A stretch of DNA of 64,000 nucleotides, from NCBI GenBank assembly GCA_963763955.1, contig CAVXQP010000020.1:1-64000 (forward strand), in the 5' to 3' direction. Below the pieces are notes generated by a model. It searched no databases. It was given only the letters and a program-made list of their open reading frames with translations, and was not told the DNA's origin. This DNA comes from DASUPK01 sp963763955. GTDB taxonomy: Bacteria > Actinomycetota > Thermoleophilia > Solirubrobacterales > 70-9. A program made the position numbers and the translations under genes. Of this stretch, positions 33,947 to 43,551 are shown piece after piece; the stretch's first letter is position 1; the number at the start of each line of letters is the position of its first letter.

Positions 33947-36682
33947 ATGGCTGACGAGCCGCAGGTGAACCCGGAGGAGCGGCTGGATCTGCTGCTCCAG
34001 CATCTGGGGACTCGCACGACCGGCCTCGGCCGGCGCCAGGCTGAGCGCAGACTCCAGCAGTACGGACCAAACGAGATCCGGCGGCGGGAGGAGCGCAGCC
34101 GTCTCCGCGACCTGGGGCGCCAGTTCACCCATCCGCTGGCGCTGCTCCTCTGGGCCGCGGCGGCCCTCGCCTGGATCGCCGGGATCGTCCCGGTCGCGAT
34201 CGCGATCGTCGTGCTGATCTTCCTCAACGCGATCTTCGCCTTCGTCCAGGAGGAGCAGGCGGAGAAGGCGGTCGAGGCGCTTGCGGCCTACCTGCCCTCG
34301 GAGGCAAGCGTGATCCGTGACGGGGAGGAGATACGGATCCCGACGACCGAGCTCGTCCCGGGCGACGTGCTGCTGATCGAGGAGGGGGAGCGGATCTCCG
34401 CCGACGCGCGGCTCCTCGAGGGATCGCTCGAGATCGACATGTCGACGCTGACCGGGGAGTCGGCGCCCGTCGATCGCGACGCCGAGTTCGCCGACACGGG
34501 CGTCCCGCCGCTCGAGGCGAGAGACCTGGTCTTCTCGGGGACGAGCTGCGTCGAGGGCGAGGCCCGCGCCCTGGTCTACGCGACCGGGATGCACACTGAG
34601 CTCGGCCGGATCGCCACCCTCTCCCAGCGGGTCGAGAGCGAGGCCTCCCCGCTCGAGAATCAGGTCCGCAAGGTGGCCTGGCTGATCGCCCTGATCGCGG
34701 TCGCGGGGGCCATCGCCTTCATCCCTGTGGCGACGCTGGTGGCCGGGCTCTCCATCTCCGACGCCGTCGTCTTCGCCGTCGGGCTCCTGGTGGGCCTGGT
34801 GCCCGAGGGACTGCTTCCAGTGATCACGCTTGCCCTCGCGGTCGGTGCCAGGGACCTGGTGCGGCGGGGGGCGGTGGTCAAGAGGCTGAGCGCGGTCGAG
34901 ACCCTCGGGTCGACCAACGTCATCTGCACGGACAAGACCGGGACCCTGACCGAGAACCGGATGAGGGCGACGACGGTTTGGACTCCGACCGGTGCCCTGG
35001 GCCTCGAGAACGGCGAAGTTCAGGCCGATGCCCGGCCGAACGCGGAGCGCCTGCAGGAGAGTGGCCGCCGTCATGGTCGCCTGCAACAACGCACGGACGG
35101 CGGATGAGAACGGCGAGCCTGTCGGAGACCCGACCGAGGTGGCGATCCTGGAGGCCGCGATGCGGCTCGGCTCTGCAGATCGACGCTGGCGGAGCGCGAG
35201 GACGAGTCGGCGCGCGCTCTTCCACTTCGATCCCTCGCTGCGGCTGATGTCGACGATCGACGAGCGCGGCGGGCGCCTGTGGGTGGACTCGAAGGGCGCT
35301 CCCGAGGCCGTGCTTCCGCGCTGTACCTCGATCGCTGCGAACGGAGGGGACCGCTCGCTGAGCGACGACGAGCCGCGCCCGGATCCAGTCGGTCGTGGAC
35401 GGCTACGCGGCCGAGGGGCTGAGGGTGCTCGCCGTCGCGGAACGGGACCTCGACGGGGGCAGGGTCCCGGAGAAGACGGGAGGAGGCCGAGGCCGACCTC
35501 ACCCTCCTGGGACTCGTCACGATGATGGATCCACCGAGACCGGAAGTCGCGGACGCGGTCGAGAGCTGCCACCGAGCGGGGCTCAGGGTGATCGTGATCA
35601 CCGGAGACCACGGACTGACGGCGGCGGCAATCGCGAGACGGGTCGGCATCGGCGGGGATGATCCTCGCGTCGTTCAGGGCACCGAGGTCGACGGGATGAC
35701 CGATCCGCAGCTCGACTCCCTGCTGCGCGGCAGCGACGAGCTCATCTTCGCCCGCAGCTCGCCGGAAACGAAGCTCCGGATCGCCGAATCCCTGCGCGAG
35801 GAGGGGCGCACCGTCGCGATGACGGGCGACGGCGTCAACGACGCGCCGGCGCTCCGCCGCGCCGACATTGGCGTGGCGATGGGCCAGTCCGGCACCGACG
35901 TGGCGAGGGAAGCTTCGACGATGGTCCTCACCGACGACAACTTCGCGACGATCGTTGCGGCGATCGAGGGAGGAAGACGCGTCTACGACAACGTCCGCAA
36001 GTTCCTCTTCTACCTGTTCGCCCACGCTACGCCGGAGGTGACGCCGTTCGTCGTCTTCGCGCTGGGCGGGGGGGCGATCCCGCTGCCGCTCACCGTCCTG
36101 CAGCTGCTCGCTTTCGACGTCGGGACGGAGACACTGCCCGCGCTGGCGCTCGGTCGCGAGCCCGCCGAGCCGGGCTGATGCAGACGGCCTCCGCGAGAGC
36201 GGTCCGAGGGCGTGATCCGGCCGGCGATGCTGGTTCGCGCCTGGCTCTTCCTCGGCCTGATCTGCGCCGCCCTCGCGATGGCCGGCTTCTTCTACGTGCT
36301 CGGCGGTGCCGGCTGGTCGCCGGGCGATCCCACCGGAGCGGGACATTCCCTGCACCACGCCTACCAGCAGGCGACCACCATGACGTTTCTGGGAATGGTG
36401 ATGGGTCAGATCGGAACCGCATTCGCAGCTCGCACCGAGCGTGCCTCCCTGCGCTCGATCGGTGTGTTCTCCAACCGCCTCCTGCTCTGGGGGATCGCCT
36501 TCGAGCTCGTCCTTTCGGCGCTGATCATCTACGCGCCGCCGCTCCAGTCGCTGCTCGGCACGGCGGCGCTGGAGCCGCACATGCTGCTCTTCACGCTTCC
36601 CTTCCCGTTCATCGTCTGGGGCGCCGACGAGCTGCGGCGATCGCTGCTGCGCCGCCGCGAGGGCGCCGCGGCCCAGGCGTGA
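33947..36682 (+). pseudogene. cation-transporting P2-type ATPase, multiple frameshifts
   Basis: An ATP-driven cation pump of roughly 890 residues if repaired. The actuator motif TLTGESAPVD, the M4 ion-site segment LVPEGLLPVITLALAVG, the phosphorylation site DKTGTLTEN (Asp near 34931) and the hinge AMTGDGVNDAPALRRADIG (near 35820) are all conserved. The PEGLL form is Na+/K+- or Ca2+-pump-like. The frame changes near 35075, 35385 and 35480, and an in-frame TGA occurs at 36178 just before the last membrane segments, which continue to 36682. All pieces are conserved, so assembly indels are as likely as decay. Confidence 0.8.
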
Positions 36683-37507
36683 CGCTCGATCCGGCGCTGC
36701 TGCTGGCCGCCGAGCGCGCCGTGGACTCCGGCGCGGCGCTTCTGCGCCGAGGGAGGCGCCAGGTCGGCTCGGTGGTCAGCAAGGGCGACCGCGACTACGC
36801 CACCGAGGTGGACTTCAGGATCGAGGAGACAATCCGCGCGGCCCTTCACGAGATCGCGCCGGGAATTGGATTCCTGGGCGAGGAGGAAGGGCGAGGCGAG
36901 GGGGCAGCGCGAGGCGATGTGGGTGCTCGATCCGATCGACGGGACAGTCAACTTCGCGAACGGCAGCCCGCTGTGCGCGATATCGCTGGCGCTGGTGGAG
37001 CTCGGGGAGCCGGCCCTTGGGATCATCGACCTGCCGCTCCTCGGCGAGCGCTATGTGGCTCACCGGGGCGCGGGCGCATGGCTGAACGGCAGCCGGATCA
37101 ACGTGCTCGAGCCGCCCGGCCTCCATGACGCGATCGTCGGCTTCGCCGACTTCGCCGTTGGTCCCCGCGCGAAGGTCGAGAACGACGTTCATCGCGAGCT
37201 GATGGAGCGTCTGGTGCCGCGCTGCCTGCGGGTCCGGGTGCACGGCTCCGAGTGCCTCGATCTGGCCTGGCTTGCCGCCGGGCGCCTCGACATCTCGGTG
37301 ATGCTCTCGAGCCTTCCCTGGGACGTGACCGCGGGCGTGCTGATTGCTCGTGAGGCGGGGGCCGAGGCGTTCGACCACGGCGGCGCCCCGTGGACGCCGC
37401 ACTCGGAGTTCACGATCTGCTGCACGCCCGGCCTTGTGGACGAGCTCCTGCCGCTGGTTCAGGAAGCTGTTGAAGCGGCAGACGTCTCCCCATCGGCCTC
37501 CGGCTGA
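36679..37507 (+). pseudogene. inositol monophosphatase family protein, one frameshift
   Basis: Mg2+-dependent phosphatase of the IMPase/HisN/CysQ group. GTG 36679 overlaps the ATPase stop (GTGA). The first frame gives VSKGDRDYATEVDFRIEETI and FLGEEEG; the second, from about 36895, gives MWVLDPIDGTVNFANG and later HGSECLDLAWLAAGRLD. The metal motifs EE, DPIDGT and WD (LPWDVTAG) are all present across the break, so the enzyme would work if the single shift were repaired. Its 3' end overlaps the convergent PfkB gene by 49 bases. Confidence 0.75.
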
Positions 37508-38469
37508 TCGAGCCGCAGCCGATCGATCAGAACCTCCTCGGCCAGTCTCGACACCTCGCGCATGTGGCCGGTTCCGAGCCCGTGACGGGCGACGTTGAGC
37601 GCTCCCGCCGCCACGCCGAGCTTGACCGCGGCCTCGACGGGCAGGCCGGCGCCGATCCCCACGCCGATCCCGGCGAACAGCGAATCCCCTGCGCCGTGCT
37701 CGTCGACCAGCGCGAAACGTGGGCTGTGGACGGCGAACACATGCCCTCCTGCGTGGAGCACAGCCGATTCCGCCGAGCGGGTGACCAGCGCGTTCGCCGC
37801 ACCCTCGGCATGAAGCCGGCCGGCGGCTTCGACCGCTGCCGGCAGACCCCGGTCCTCGAGACGTCGATCGTCCAGCAGCTCCTGATCGCTCACCTTGAGG
37901 AAGTCGACGCCGCCTCGAAGCGCGGCGGTCAGCGGCTCGCCGCTGAGGTCGGCGAGCACGCGGCGGCCGTTGGTCCGCAGATCCCGGCAGAGTCGCTCGA
38001 ACACGTCCGCGTGCAATACCCCCTCGTTGCGCGGTCCGGTGACCAGCACGGCGTCCGAGTCCAGGCCCGCGGCGAGAGTGATGCCGTAGAGATCATCGAG
38101 CTCATGCCTTGCCAGGGAGGGACTCGAGGTCTCGACGATCACCCGGCGCTCCCCACTGCGCCGATCGTGCACGTACGCGCCGTTGGCGCCTTTGGTATCG
38201 ACCGAGAGGACCGAGATCCCGTCCACCGCCAAGAGCGACTCGAGCACCGTGCCTGTTTCGCCCCCCAGTGGGACGCAGAGACTCACCCGGGCGCCGAGCC
38301 GCGCGGCCATGCGCGCAACCCAGAAGCCCTGGCCGCCGGCATGCAGGTGGATGTCGGGCTCATCGCCCGGGCTCGACTCGACCGTGATCGTGACGGCCGG
38401 CGACGGGGCGAAGACGGCCAGCGCGCAGGACACCTGGGGCAGCTCGGGCAAGCTGGCGCTCTCGGGCAT
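37459..38469 (-). CDS. PfkB-family carbohydrate kinase
   Basis: A 336-residue sugar kinase with the catalytic DEHGAGDSLFAGIGVG near residue 272 and a Gly-rich substrate loop (AGGQGFWVARMAARLG near residue 45). Segments such as DRRSGERRVIVE and RHGLGTGHMREV parallel the kinase at 29438, so they are paralogues. Most similar by eye to 1-phosphofructokinase/tagatose-6-phosphate kinase-type enzymes. Divergent from the PAS kinase at 38620, with a 15-bp direct repeat between. Confidence 0.85.
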   Translation of the reverse strand: MPESASLPELPQVSCALAVFAPSPAVTITVESSPGDEPDIHLHAGGQGFWVARMAARLGARVSLCVPLGGETGTVLESLLAVDGISVLSVDTKGANGAYVHDRRSGERRVIVETSSPSLARHELDDLYGITLAAGLDSDAVLVTGPRNEGVLHADVFERLCRDLRTNGRRVLADLSGEPLTAALRGGVDFLKVSDQELLDDRRLEDRGLPAAVEAAGRLHAEGAANALVTRSAESAVLHAGGHVFAVHSPRFALVDEHGAGDSLFAGIGVGIGAGLPVEAAVKLGVAAGALNVARHGLGTGHMREVSRLAEEVLIDRLRLDQPEADGETSAASTAS

Positions 38470-38510
38470 TCAAGGAGCGTACGGCTGTCGAGCTGGGCAA
38501 TCTACGTGGC

Positions 38511-38549
38511 CAGCCCGGATGCCGCAGTCGTAGTCAGCCCGGATGCCGC
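38511..38549. repeat. 15-bp direct repeat in a divergent promoter region
   Basis: CAGCCCGGATGCCGC occurs at 38511-38525 and 38535-38549, 24 bp apart, between the PfkB kinase (minus) and the PAS kinase (plus). It may be a pair of regulator sites or a small local duplication. Confidence 0.45.
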
Positions 38550-38619
38550 CTCGCCAGACCGAGCACAAATCGCGGGCGCCACCGACGCGTTACCGTTCTA
38601 AGCCAGGGGTGGGTCGACT

Positions 38620-39690
38620 ATGGACGACGAGGCAACGCACGCCGAGCACCCTAGGGCCGAGCCCGGAGACAGCCGCCTGCCGGACACGAGGTATGAGGCA
38701 CTCCTCGAATCCGCGCCTGACGCGATCGTGATTGTCGACGAGCGCGGCCGGATCCAGATCGTCAACAGCGAGGCCGAGAAGATGTTCGGCTACGCAAGAG
38801 GCGAGTTGGTCGGCCACGAGGTGGAGATGGTGGTCCCTGATCGCCTGAAGCAGATCCACGTCGAAAACCGGCGCCGATACACGGCCAACCCAAAGAGGCG
38901 CCCCATGGGTATCGGCTTGGATCTATCTGCTCGGCGAAGCGACGGAAAGGAGTTTCCAGTCGAGATCAGCCTAAGCCCGGCCCGAACCGACGACGAGCTG
39001 CTGATCATCGCCGTGATCCGGGACGTGACTAGCCGGAGACGCCTGGAGCAGGCAGCGCGTAACGCTCGCGCTATTTCGGCGCAGGAACACGAACGGCTGC
39101 GGATCGCCCGCGATCTGCATGACGAGATCGCGCAGGCGTTGAGCGGCATCGCTTTTGGCCTTGGTCAAATTGAGTCGGCGGCGCGCCTCGAGACGGCGCG
39201 TGAGCGGGCGAGACGGCTGGGTGAAGAGGCCGCTGGTGCGATGCGTGAGCTGCGGCGGGTGGCCGAGCATCTTCGTCCGGACGAGCTTGCCGACCTGGGA
39301 TTGGCAGATTCCTTGGAAGGAATGGCCAACAACCGGCAAAAGCTGGGTCCCAAGCCGAAGATCGTCTTCCACGGCCGCGCCTCTGATCCCCGCCTGGAGC
39401 CGGAAGCCCAGCTCGCCGTGTACCGCGTCGTGCAGGAGGCGTTGACGAACGCAATCAAGCACGCGGAGGCAAATAGGATCGAGATTGACTTGATGGAATC
39501 GAATAGCTCGATCGTCGCCACTGTTCGGGACGACGGATGTGGATTTGATGTCGATGCCTACGTTGAGAAGGGCCTCGGCCTCGGCGGTATGCGCGAGCGA
39601 GCCCGGCTGCTCGGCGGCGACCTCAAGATCGACTCGGCCGCAGGTCGAGGGACCGAGGTGGCGTTGCGGCTCCCTCTAGAGCCAGCATGA
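38620..39690 (+). CDS. PAS-domain sensor histidine kinase (NarL-system type)
   Basis: A 356-residue soluble kinase. The PAS domain spans about residues 24-145 (LLESAPDAIVIVDERGRIQI, ending VIRDVTSRRRLEQ). The HisKA_3 dimerisation helix has the phosphoacceptor in RIARDLHDEIAQAL (His near residue 167), and the HATPase domain has EALTNAIKHAEA and DDGCGFD, GLGLGGMRERA. No membrane segment, so it senses an internal signal (redox, ligand or light via PAS is possible). It overlaps the response regulator by 4 bases. Confidence 0.92.
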   Translation: MDDEATHAEHPRAEPGDSRLPDTRYEALLESAPDAIVIVDERGRIQIVNSEAEKMFGYARGELVGHEVEMVVPDRLKQIHVENRRRYTANPKRRPMGIGLDLSARRSDGKEFPVEISLSPARTDDELLIIAVIRDVTSRRRLEQAARNARAISAQEHERLRIARDLHDEIAQALSGIAFGLGQIESAARLETARERARRLGEEAAGAMRELRRVAEHLRPDELADLGLADSLEGMANNRQKLGPKPKIVFHGRASDPRLEPEAQLAVYRVVQEALTNAIKHAEANRIEIDLMESNSSIVATVRDDGCGFDVDAYVEKGLGLGGMRERARLLGGDLKIDSAAGRGTEVALRLPLEPA

Positions 39691-40331
39691 CCGGAGAGGC
39701 CGAGTCGATCGAGATCGTGGTCGCGGATGATCACCCTGTCGTGCGCAGCGGGCTTCGCAGCGTTCTCACGGAACACGGCGACATGGAAGTCGTCGGCGAA
39801 GCGGCCGATGCCGAGGAGACGATCCGCAAGGTGAACGCCTTCAAGCCGGACGTCCTGGTGCTCGACCTGATGATGCCAGGCGGGCCGACGGTCGACTCGA
39901 TTTCGGAGCTGCGGAAAATCAGCCCCGACACCCAGATCATCGTCTTGACGATGCAGTCCGATCCCGCCTATGCGCGAACGGCGCTGCGCGAGGGGGCTAG
40001 TGGATTCATCCTCAAGGAGGCGGCAAAGGACACTCTGGCGGACGCAGTTAGGAAGGTCGCGGCCGGCGGCACTTACGTCGACCCTGTTGTCGGGGTTCGG
40101 CTTGCCCGAGAGCCGGAATTCGAAGGACCGCCAGACGGGCTGAGCGGGCGCGAGGCCCAGGTGCTCGGCCTCGTCGCCCTCGGACACACCAACCATGAGA
40201 TCGCGGACAGACTATTCATCAGCGTGAGGACGGTGGAGGCGCACCGGACCCACATCCAACAGAAGATCTCGTTCGGCTCACGTGCCGAGCTCGTGCGCTA
40301 TGCGCTCGACCACGGGCTCGCCGAGTCGTAA
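39687..40331 (+). CDS. NarL/FixJ-family response regulator
   Basis: A 214-residue regulator with receiver domain (DDHPVVRSGLRSVL at the N-terminus, phosphoacceptor Asp in VLVLDLMMPGG near residue 56, Lys in FILKEAAKD) and a LuxR-type helix-turn-helix (LSGREAQVLGLVALGHTNHE to SVRTVEAHR). It is the cognate partner of the overlapping PAS kinase. Target genes are not apparent. Confidence 0.93.
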   Translation: MTGEAESIEIVVADDHPVVRSGLRSVLTEHGDMEVVGEAADAEETIRKVNAFKPDVLVLDLMMPGGPTVDSISELRKISPDTQIIVLTMQSDPAYARTALREGASGFILKEAAKDTLADAVRKVAAGGTYVDPVVGVRLAREPEFEGPPDGLSGREAQVLGLVALGHTNHEIADRLFISVRTVEAHRTHIQQKISFGSRAELVRYALDHGLAES

Positions 40332-40350
40332 GTGGCTGCGACCGTCGGCT

Positions 40351-40590
40351 CTAGCTTCTAGGCCCCGCATGCTGCAGGTCTCGACGGCGCTCGATCAGTC
40401 GTAGCGAGCGGTTCTGTACGTCGACTACGTCGCGCTCGCTCCGCCGATGGTGATCGGACCACGCGAAGTCGACCAGAGCGTGACCTGGTCCGGCAATCAT
40501 CACGGTCCCTCTGTCGCCGGGTGCGTGGCCTGCGACTGGAACGGTCAGCTCAACAAGATCAAACGCATCGAACCTCATACCTACGTCCAT
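40351..40590 (-). CDS. small DUF4926-like protein
   Basis: A 79-residue product starting MDVGMRFDAFDLVELTVPVA, followed by GDRGTVMIAGPGHALVDF and DVVDVQNRSLRLI. This pattern (DVVEL, GTVV, VEF, vqL) resembles the small SH3-like DUF4926 family found near toxin-antitoxin or regulatory genes. A second in-frame ATG at 40578 is possible. It converges with the NarL regulator, leaving a 19-base gap. Confidence 0.45.
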   Translation of the reverse strand: MDVGMRFDAFDLVELTVPVAGHAPGDRGTVMIAGPGHALVDFAWSDHHRRSERDVVDVQNRSLRLIERRRDLQHAGPRS

Positions 40591-40690
40591 TCTCGCGGCC
40601 TGGTGGTGCGAAGCGCTACGTACTCGGCCCCGATTGGAATCCGTGCGGGACCGCAATGGCGGGCACGCTCGACGCCAATAGCGTGGCGCC

Positions 40691-40960
40691 ATGTTGTTCG
40701 CCGCCATCGCCTTCGCCATCCTTGCCGACGTCATCCTCGTCTTGGTCGCCCTGGGCCTCTGGAGTCGCAGACGCCCCAGCGACAGTTGGGAGGAGGATGT
40801 GCTTCCCAGCTCGGCGTCGCGGTCATCGATCGAACAGCGCGACGTCGGGGAGATCCTCAAATCCGACCTGCATGTCCCAGGCCCAGCGGAGGCCGAGGAT
40901 GGCGCGCCGGAGGCCACACCGTCGGTGGACCGTGCTGGTCGGCCGGGGGGCGATCCATGA
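40691..40960 (+). CDS. small membrane protein with acidic tail
   Basis: An 89-residue protein with an N-terminal helix (LFAAIAFAILADVILVLVAL) and a hydrophilic acidic cytosolic or exported tail. TAGCGT 10 bases before the ATG could be a -10 for a nearly leaderless transcript. Its stop overlaps the zinc-ribbon gene start (ATGA). First gene of a four-gene run to the CBS protein. Function unknown. Confidence 0.55.
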   Translation: MLFAAIAFAILADVILVLVALGLWSRRRPSDSWEEDVLPSSASRSSIEQRDVGEILKSDLHVPGPAEAEDGAPEATPSVDRAGRPGGDP

Positions 40961-41190
40961 TCTATCTCATCTGTCCGCGGTGTGGCCTGTCGCTGCGCGA
41001 ACGTCGGCTGAGGATTGAGCGCTCGCGCGCCTGTCCCAGGTGTGCAGGCCGCAAGCAGCTCGACATTCCAATGTTCCGATCCTCCAAGCCGATCAGATTG
41101 GGCGGATCAGACCGGGCCGATGACCGTTCGGTGGCTGCGAACTCCAGTGCCACCGACATCGAGGTTCGCCTCGGGGGGCCAACAGGGTGA
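40957..41190 (+). CDS. zinc-ribbon protein
   Basis: A 77-residue protein with two CxxC pairs, CPRCG near residue 6 and CPRCA near residue 26, forming one zinc ribbon. It starts MIYLICPRCGLSLRERR, much like the protein at 55007 (MSYLSCPTCGLTMFDR), so the two belong to one family. It overlaps the genes on both sides by 4 bases. Confidence 0.65.
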   Translation: MIYLICPRCGLSLRERRLRIERSRACPRCAGRKQLDIPMFRSSKPIRLGGSDRADDRSVAANSSATDIEVRLGGPTG

Positions 41191-41681
41191 GGGCGAAAGC
41201 GGGCAAGACGGCGCTCGGGCCAATCCGCCACGGCGCGGCGCCCCCTCCTCAGGAGGCGATACCGGAACGACTTTCAGGCCGGTTTCGCAGCCGACAACTC
41301 AATCAGCTCACCGCCCGTGACCTGATGACGCCCGGCGTCACCACGATCGTGGAAGAAGCCTCACTGGAGAACGGCTTACGGGCGATGGTTGCGCACCGCA
41401 CGCACGCCATCCTGGTCACTGGCGCGAGGACGGGCCGCCCTCTGGGCTGGGCGACCGACCGGGGGCTCTTGGCGCATCTCGAGCGGGACGCTCCGCTCAC
41501 ATTGATCCGTGATGCGATCACGGAAGAGGCGGTGTCGGTGACTCCCGGCGCGGCGGCCAGGGAGGTAGTGACGATGTTGTCCCACACGGCAACGACCCAC
41601 GTGCTGGTGGCCTCGGGGGCGGGACGGACGCCGGAGGGCGTTATCTCGGCATTCGACCTGATCCGATCGGCTGCCTGGTGA
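41187..41681 (+). CDS. CBS-domain pair protein
   Basis: A 164-residue protein with two CBS motifs (LTARDLMTPGVTTIVEEASL from about residue 42, ITEEAVSVTPGAAAREVV from about residue 114). GTG 41187 overlaps the zinc-ribbon stop (GTGA). Stand-alone CBS pairs bind adenine nucleotides and act as energy or redox sensors for partner proteins; the partner here is not known. Confidence 0.8.
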   Translation: MRAKAGKTALGPIRHGAAPPPQEAIPERLSGRFRSRQLNQLTARDLMTPGVTTIVEEASLENGLRAMVAHRTHAILVTGARTGRPLGWATDRGLLAHLERDAPLTLIRDAITEEAVSVTPGAAAREVVTMLSHTATTHVLVASGAGRTPEGVISAFDLIRSAAW

Positions 41682-41844
41682 ACGCTGTGGCGACTGATGC
41701 CAGCGACCGATCAGGAGCTATCTCGTGGGGTGATCTCGGCGGCCACCACCTGGGGCTTCACCGGTGCTCGAAGCAAGTTGACCTACGAGACCTTCATTGG
41801 GGCCAGCGGGTGCCACCGACCACCCCTCGGCTTCTTCTAGACCG

Positions 41845-42201
41845 ATGACATGGTTCGCGATCCGAAGGGTGAAAGCGACTCCCGCCGCGCTCGAGCTGAT
41901 CGCCGAGCTGAGCGAGAAGCACGGTCCCGTCTCCTTCTATCAGTCAGGAGGCTGCTCCGACGGCAGCGCCACGATGTGCCTGGAAAAGGGGGAGCTCCTC
42001 CCGTCGCCAAGTGACGTCAAGATCGGCGAGATCGGCGGCTCACCCTTTTACGTCGACACTGAGCAGTACGAGCACTGGGGGCGACCCACATTTCTGATCG
42101 ACGTCGCCCCCGGTGCCGCCGCGGGTTTGTCCCTGGAGGGTCTTGAGAACGTCCACTTTGTCATCCGTACGCCGAATCCAACCGAGGTGGCTTCGAGATG
42201 A
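41845..42201 (+). CDS. DUF779 family protein
   Basis: A 118-residue protein with the DUF779 pattern: SEKHGPVSFYQSGGCSDGSA near residue 22, CLEKGEL and IGEIGGSPFYVD, then TFLIDVAPG. The conserved cysteines (GCSDG, MCLE) suggest metal binding. DUF779 genes are often next to aldehyde dehydrogenases; none is nearby. It overlaps the double-Usp gene by 4 bases. Confidence 0.82.
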   Translation: MTWFAIRRVKATPAALELIAELSEKHGPVSFYQSGGCSDGSATMCLEKGELLPSPSDVKIGEIGGSPFYVDTEQYEHWGRPTFLIDVAPGAAAGLSLEGLENVHFVIRTPNPTEVASR

Positions 42202-43121
42202 ACAAGGTGATCGTGGGTTTCGACGCGAGCAAACGGTCCGATGACGCGTTGGTTCTCGGCCAGGCGCTCGCCCAGGTCTATGCCGCTGAGCTTCATGTCG
42301 CGGTCGTGCTGCCGCGGACCCGGATTCCGTTCGAGGAGGCGATCGCGGGCGGACAGGTCTCCGCCCAGCTGGAGGAGCGCCTCTACGAATCGGCCGAGCG
42401 CCGGCTGGAGGGAAGGGAGTTCATCCGGGCGAGCCTCGATGGTGAGGTCGGCGGCCGATCAGCGGCCCGGGCCCTCCACGAGTATGCGGAGGACCAGGAC
42501 GCCGATTTCATCGTCGTCGGATCCTCCCATCGCGGCAAGGTCGGTCGGATACTCCCCGGCAGCGTCGCGGAGAGCCTGCTCCGCGGCGCGCCGTGCGCCG
42601 TGGCAATCGCGCCCCGCGGCTTCGCCCGGGAAAGCCACGCCGGATTTGGCCTGATCGGAGTCGGCTATGACGGGTCGCGCGAGGCCGAGCTCGCACTGGG
42701 CGAGGCCGAACGGCTCTCGCGGTCCGTGGAGGCCAGACTCAGGGTGATCACGGTCGTGCCCACCAAAACGGCCTTCCAGATGCAGGTCGCACTCGCGGAA
42801 GAGTTGGTGGAGGACCTGAGGGAGGAGTTTCGTCGAGTCACGGAGGACGGACTCTCGAAGCTGCAGAAGGGAACGGACGCTGAAGCGATTCTTCTGGAGG
42901 GCGATCCGGCGGCTCTCCTCACCGAGCAGGGCATCGAACTGGACCTGATCGTCATGGGGTCGCGCGGCTACGGCCCGGTGCGCGCCGCACTGCTCGGGGC
43001 GATTTCGTCCGCGGTCATCAGGACCGCTTCCTGTCCGGTCGTAATCACACCGAGACGAGCAGCGCGCAAACCAAGGCCGAACGCAAGGAAGGCGGATCAT
43101 GAGCCTGTCCTGGAGCAGTAA
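42198..43121 (+). CDS. tandem-domain universal stress protein
   Basis: A 307-residue protein of two Usp domains. Domain 1 begins KVIVGFDASKRSDDAL with nucleotide motif GSSHRGKVGRILPGSVAE; domain 2 begins IGVGYDGSREAELAL with GSRGYGPVRAALLGAIS and CPVVITPR. Followed after 13 bases by a single-domain Usp, so three Usp domains are encoded in a row. Likely expressed under stress or low-oxygen conditions as in other Actinobacteria; regulation is not visible. Confidence 0.9.
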   Translation: MNKVIVGFDASKRSDDALVLGQALAQVYAAELHVAVVLPRTRIPFEEAIAGGQVSAQLEERLYESAERRLEGREFIRASLDGEVGGRSAARALHEYAEDQDADFIVVGSSHRGKVGRILPGSVAESLLRGAPCAVAIAPRGFARESHAGFGLIGVGYDGSREAELALGEAERLSRSVEARLRVITVVPTKTAFQMQVALAEELVEDLREEFRRVTEDGLSKLQKGTDAEAILLEGDPAALLTEQGIELDLIVMGSRGYGPVRAALLGAISSAVIRTASCPVVITPRRAARKPRPNARKADHEPVLEQ

Positions 43122-43134
43122 GAGGGAAACGAAC

Positions 43135-43551
43135 ATGTTCAAGACCATCGTCTTGGCCCTGGACGGGTCGGACGGAGCGAAGCAGGCAATTCCGGTCGCG
43201 GCCGAGCTCGCCGAGAGGGAGAAAGCGAAGATCGTCATCGCGCACGTGACGGAGTACCTGGCCGTTAAGGGCGGCGAGCTGCCAGACGTCGATGAGGATC
43301 AGGTTCGTGCCGAGATCCAGGAGGAAGCGAAGGAGCTATCCGACCGCGGTATCGAAACGAAGGTCGAGGTGGCCGAGATCACCGTCGGGGGCCCTGCGCA
43401 CGCGATCGTCGACATCGCCGACCGCAACGACGGCGATCTGATCGTGACGGGCACGCGCGGCCACGGCTCGATCGCCGGCCTGATGCTCGGCAGCGTGGCG
43501 CACCGGCTGCTCCATATCGCCAAGCGGCCGACCCTGGCGGTCCCTTCATGA
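43135..43551 (+). CDS. universal stress protein (UspA family)
   Basis: A 138-residue single-domain Usp starting MFKTIVLALDGSDGAKQA, with ATP-binding signature GTRGHGSIAGLMLGSVAHRL and the terminal RPTLAVP. GAGGGAAACGAAC precedes the ATG. Its stop overlaps the next small gene (ATGA). Confidence 0.9.
   Translation: MFKTIVLALDGSDGAKQAIPVAAELAEREKAKIVIAHVTEYLAVKGGELPDVDEDQVRAEIQEEAKELSDRGIETKVEVAEITVGGPAHAIVDIADRNDGDLIVTGTRGHGSIAGLMLGSVAHRLLHIAKRPTLAVPS

Noticed and set aside
33917..36580. 887-codon minus-strand ORF
   Set aside because: Antisense to the P-type ATPase, whose motifs (DKTGT, GDGVND) are on the plus strand; the long opening arises from GC bias.
40447..40956. Upstream extension of the zinc-ribbon ORF
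   Set aside because: Overlaps a plausible minus-strand gene and a membrane-protein gene; the ATG at 40957 with ATGA overlap is the better start.
41697..41840. 47-codon ORF between CBS and DUF779 genes
   Set aside because: No ribosome-binding site or family similarity; kept out of the gene list.
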